A stretch of DNA of 6,463 bases from Gammaproteobacteria bacterium (lineage in GTDB: Bacteria > Pseudomonadota > Gammaproteobacteria > Chromatiales > Chromatiaceae), in assembly GCA_008080925.1 (NCBI GenBank), contig VMDJ01000041.1, forward strand, positions 1 to 6,463, given 5' to 3'. Positions within the stretch are counted from its first letter, which is position 1. Each line of letters begins with the position of its first letter. The notes below the pieces were generated by a model. That model ran no database searches. It was not told the origin of the DNA and saw only the letters and a list, made by a program, of their open reading frames with translations. Below, one piece after another: positions 5,344 to 6,463 of this stretch. The position numbers and the translations under genes are program-made.

Positions 5344-6315
5344 TTAGCTGCCGAGTAGCGGGTTAGCTTGAAGGTCGGCGTGATAAGACGAGCGTACCAT
5401 CGGGCCACTCGCCACATTTGAGAAGCCCATCGCTTCACCTAGCACACGAAGTTCATCAAATTCTTCTGGGGTGTAGTAACGCTTTACCGGCAGGTGATCT
5501 CGGCTTGGCTGAAGGTATTGGCCAAGCGTCAGCATGTCGCAGCCATGGTTACGAAGATCTTGCATGACCGCTTTGACTTCATCCATCTCTTCACCCAGGC
5601 CAAGCATGATGCCGGATTTGGTCGGCACTTCAGGATGCTGTGCTTTGAACTGCTTTAGCAGGTCTAATGACCACTGGTAATCGGCGCCAGGACGGGCTTG
5701 CTTGTATAAGCGAGGCACCGTCTCTAGGTTGTGGTTAAAAACATCAGGCGGGGCTACCGCCATCTCTTCTAGTGCGACATCCATGCGACCGCGAAAATCA
5801 GGCACTAAGACCTCGATGGTCGTTTGTGGTGATAAGCGGCGTGTCTCTGAAATACACGAGGCAAAATGTGCAGCACCACCATCGCGTAGATCATCACGAT
5901 CAACCGAGGTCACCACGACATACTTCAAAGACATGTCAGCAATGGCTTCCGCGAGTTGCTTAGGCTCTTGTTCATCGAGTGGTTGCGGTTTTCCGTGTGC
6001 CACATCGCAGAATGGACAGCGACGCGTGCAGATATCCCCCATGATCATGAAGGTGGCGGTACCGTGACTGAAGCATTCGCCTAGGTTTGGGCACTGACCT
6101 TCTTCGCAGACTGAGCTTAAGTTGCGATCACGCAGAATGCGTTTGATGCGCGAGACTTCAGGACCTGACGGTAGCTTGGCGCGTATCCAGCTGGGTTTAC
6201 GTAAGAGCTCACCAGTCTTTTCGACTTTCACAGGAATACGGCTGACTTTGTCGTGGCCGCGCTGATGGGTTTCGGGTGTGGCGCGTGAAGGCGCGTTGAG
6301 CTCTTTTTCTGACAT
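5344..6315 (-). CDS. lipA: Lipoyl synthase (LipA), radical SAM enzyme
   Basis: LipA inserts two sulfur atoms at C6 and C8 of octanoyl groups attached to the lipoyl domains of 2-oxoacid dehydrogenase E2 subunits and GcvH, using two [4Fe-4S] clusters and S-adenosylmethionine. The 323-residue product matches the family (321 in E. coli). The auxiliary, sulfur-donating cluster motif C-x4-C-x5-C is complete (C70, C75, C81, in VCEEGQCPNLGEC). The radical-SAM motif C-x3-C-x2-C follows (C96, C100, C103, in ICTRRCPFC). The C-terminal RSSY motif (308-311), whose serine ligates the auxiliary cluster, is intact. SVDRDDLRDGGA, FNHNLETV, KSGIMLGLGE and TLGQYLQPS are further typical blocks. ATG 6315 is the only reasonable start: an in-frame stop lies 9 nt upstream, although no clear Shine-Dalgarno is seen. 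It probably forms a transcription unit with the upstream gene and with elyC downstream. Confidence 0.97.
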   Translation of the reverse strand: MSEKELNAPSRATPETHQRGHDKVSRIPVKVEKTGELLRKPSWIRAKLPSGPEVSRIKRILRDRNLSSVCEEGQCPNLGECFSHGTATFMIMGDICTRRCPFCDVAHGKPQPLDEQEPKQLAEAIADMSLKYVVVTSVDRDDLRDGGAAHFASCISETRRLSPQTTIEVLVPDFRGRMDVALEEMAVAPPDVFNHNLETVPRLYKQARPGADYQWSLDLLKQFKAQHPEVPTKSGIMLGLGEEMDEVKAVMQDLRNHGCDMLTLGQYLQPSRDHLPVKRYYTPEEFDELRVLGEAMGFSNVASGPMVRSSYHADLQANPLLGS

Positions 6316-6366
6316 GGCGGCAGTTTAGCGGTTTCTACGCAGGAGAAAACAAAAGAGTTTTAATGT
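6316..6366. other. Short spacer between lipA and the upstream gene
   Basis: This 51-bp gap lies between the stop of the upstream minus-strand gene and the lipA ATG. On the minus strand it contains T-rich sequence and a weak 5-bp repeat (AAAAC...GTTTT, 6-nt loop). The stem is too weak to call a terminator and I see no clear promoter, so cotranscription of the two genes is the simplest reading. Confidence 0.5.
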
Positions 6367-6463
6367 TTATTCCACGACTTTCGCTTGGTGAGGGATACGA
6401 GAACATAGTGCCGCAAGAATAGCGGTAGCCACGGGCTCAAATGACAGGGATAAGCCGAATTCA
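6367..6463 (-). CDS. C-terminal end of an upstream gene, possibly lipB (octanoyltransferase), cut by window edge
   Basis: Reading the minus strand from 6462, 31 sense codons run to a TAA at 6369-6367. The peptide starts EFGLSLSFEPVATAILAALC and ends in KVVE. It is too short for firm identification and carries no catalytic residues. Two weak points favour LipB, which moves the octanoyl group from acyl carrier protein to lipoyl domains. First, lipB lies directly upstream of lipA in many gammaproteobacteria. Second, LipB proteins end in a variable segment with a short amphipathic helix of this general look. The function is therefore inferred mainly from position, and any other gene upstream of lipA would be equally compatible with the residues seen. 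Confidence 0.45.
   Translation of the reverse strand, partial: EFGLSLSFEPVATAILAALCSRIPHQAKVVE

Noticed and set aside
5702..6067. 121-codon plus-strand open frame opposite lipA
   Set aside because: It is antisense to the most conserved cysteine-rich part of lipA, with low-complexity Ser/Arg-rich translation and no start signal.
6435..6446. 12-mer GCTCAAATGACA also present at 1198-1209
   Set aside because: One shared 12-mer in a 6.5-kb window is about what chance gives; the copies lie in unrelated contexts, one coding and one intergenic.
1..6463. Mobile element, CRISPR array, toxin-antitoxin or defence system
   Set aside because: No transposase, spaced repeats, integrase, nuclease or toxin-like product is seen; all genes but DUF3050 and the partial one are recognisable core functions.

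Overview
The window reads as ordinary chromosome of a gammaproteobacterium, probably a non-enteric (perhaps marine) lineage. The evidence is the rhlB <- | -> trxA - rho arrangement, which is also found in Escherichia coli, together with proteins very close to the gammaproteobacterial forms of TrxA and Rho. The MurU-type uridylyltransferase, known from pseudomonads and relatives, and a DUF3050 protein argue against Enterobacteriaceae. I cannot name a genus. Base composition looks moderate and even, and I see no sign of a mobile element, prophage, CRISPR array, tRNA or rRNA.

Layout, left to right. (1) Positions 1-1130, minus strand: the DEAD-box RNA helicase RhlB, cut by the left edge. (2) 1131-1301: a divergent intergenic region with a possible trxA promoter. 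(3) 1302-1628, plus: thioredoxin TrxA with a GTG start, followed by an intrinsic terminator at 1636-1677. (4) 1740-2999, plus: full-length transcription terminator Rho. (5) 3015-3686, plus: MurU, 15 nt after rho and in the same reading frame. (6) 3667-4422, minus: a DUF3050 protein with a GTG start, overlapping the murU 3' end by 20 bp. (7) 4423-4554: an intergenic region with three short inverted repeats. (8) 4555-5340, minus: an ElyC/YdcF-like DUF218 membrane protein, starting 3 nt after the lipA stop. (9) 5344-6315, minus: lipoyl synthase LipA. (10) 6367-6463, minus: the last 31 codons of an upstream gene, possibly lipB.

How the genes relate. RhlB, TrxA and Rho are RNA and redox housekeeping functions. 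MurU recycles peptidoglycan amino sugar, and the ElyC-like protein is linked in E. coli to envelope and peptidoglycan homeostasis. LipA, with LipB if that reading is right, makes protein-bound lipoate for 2-oxoacid dehydrogenases and the glycine cleavage system. The minus-strand genes probably form a (lipB)-lipA-elyC unit, with DUF3050 following as a distal gene or under its own promoter. No stretch over 300 bases lacks a gene.

I do not see an obviously new multi-gene system. The least understood gene is the DUF3050 protein, whose His/Glu/Asp pattern resembles that of heme-oxygenase-like diiron oxidases. The next most unusual point is the tight in-frame rho-murU junction.
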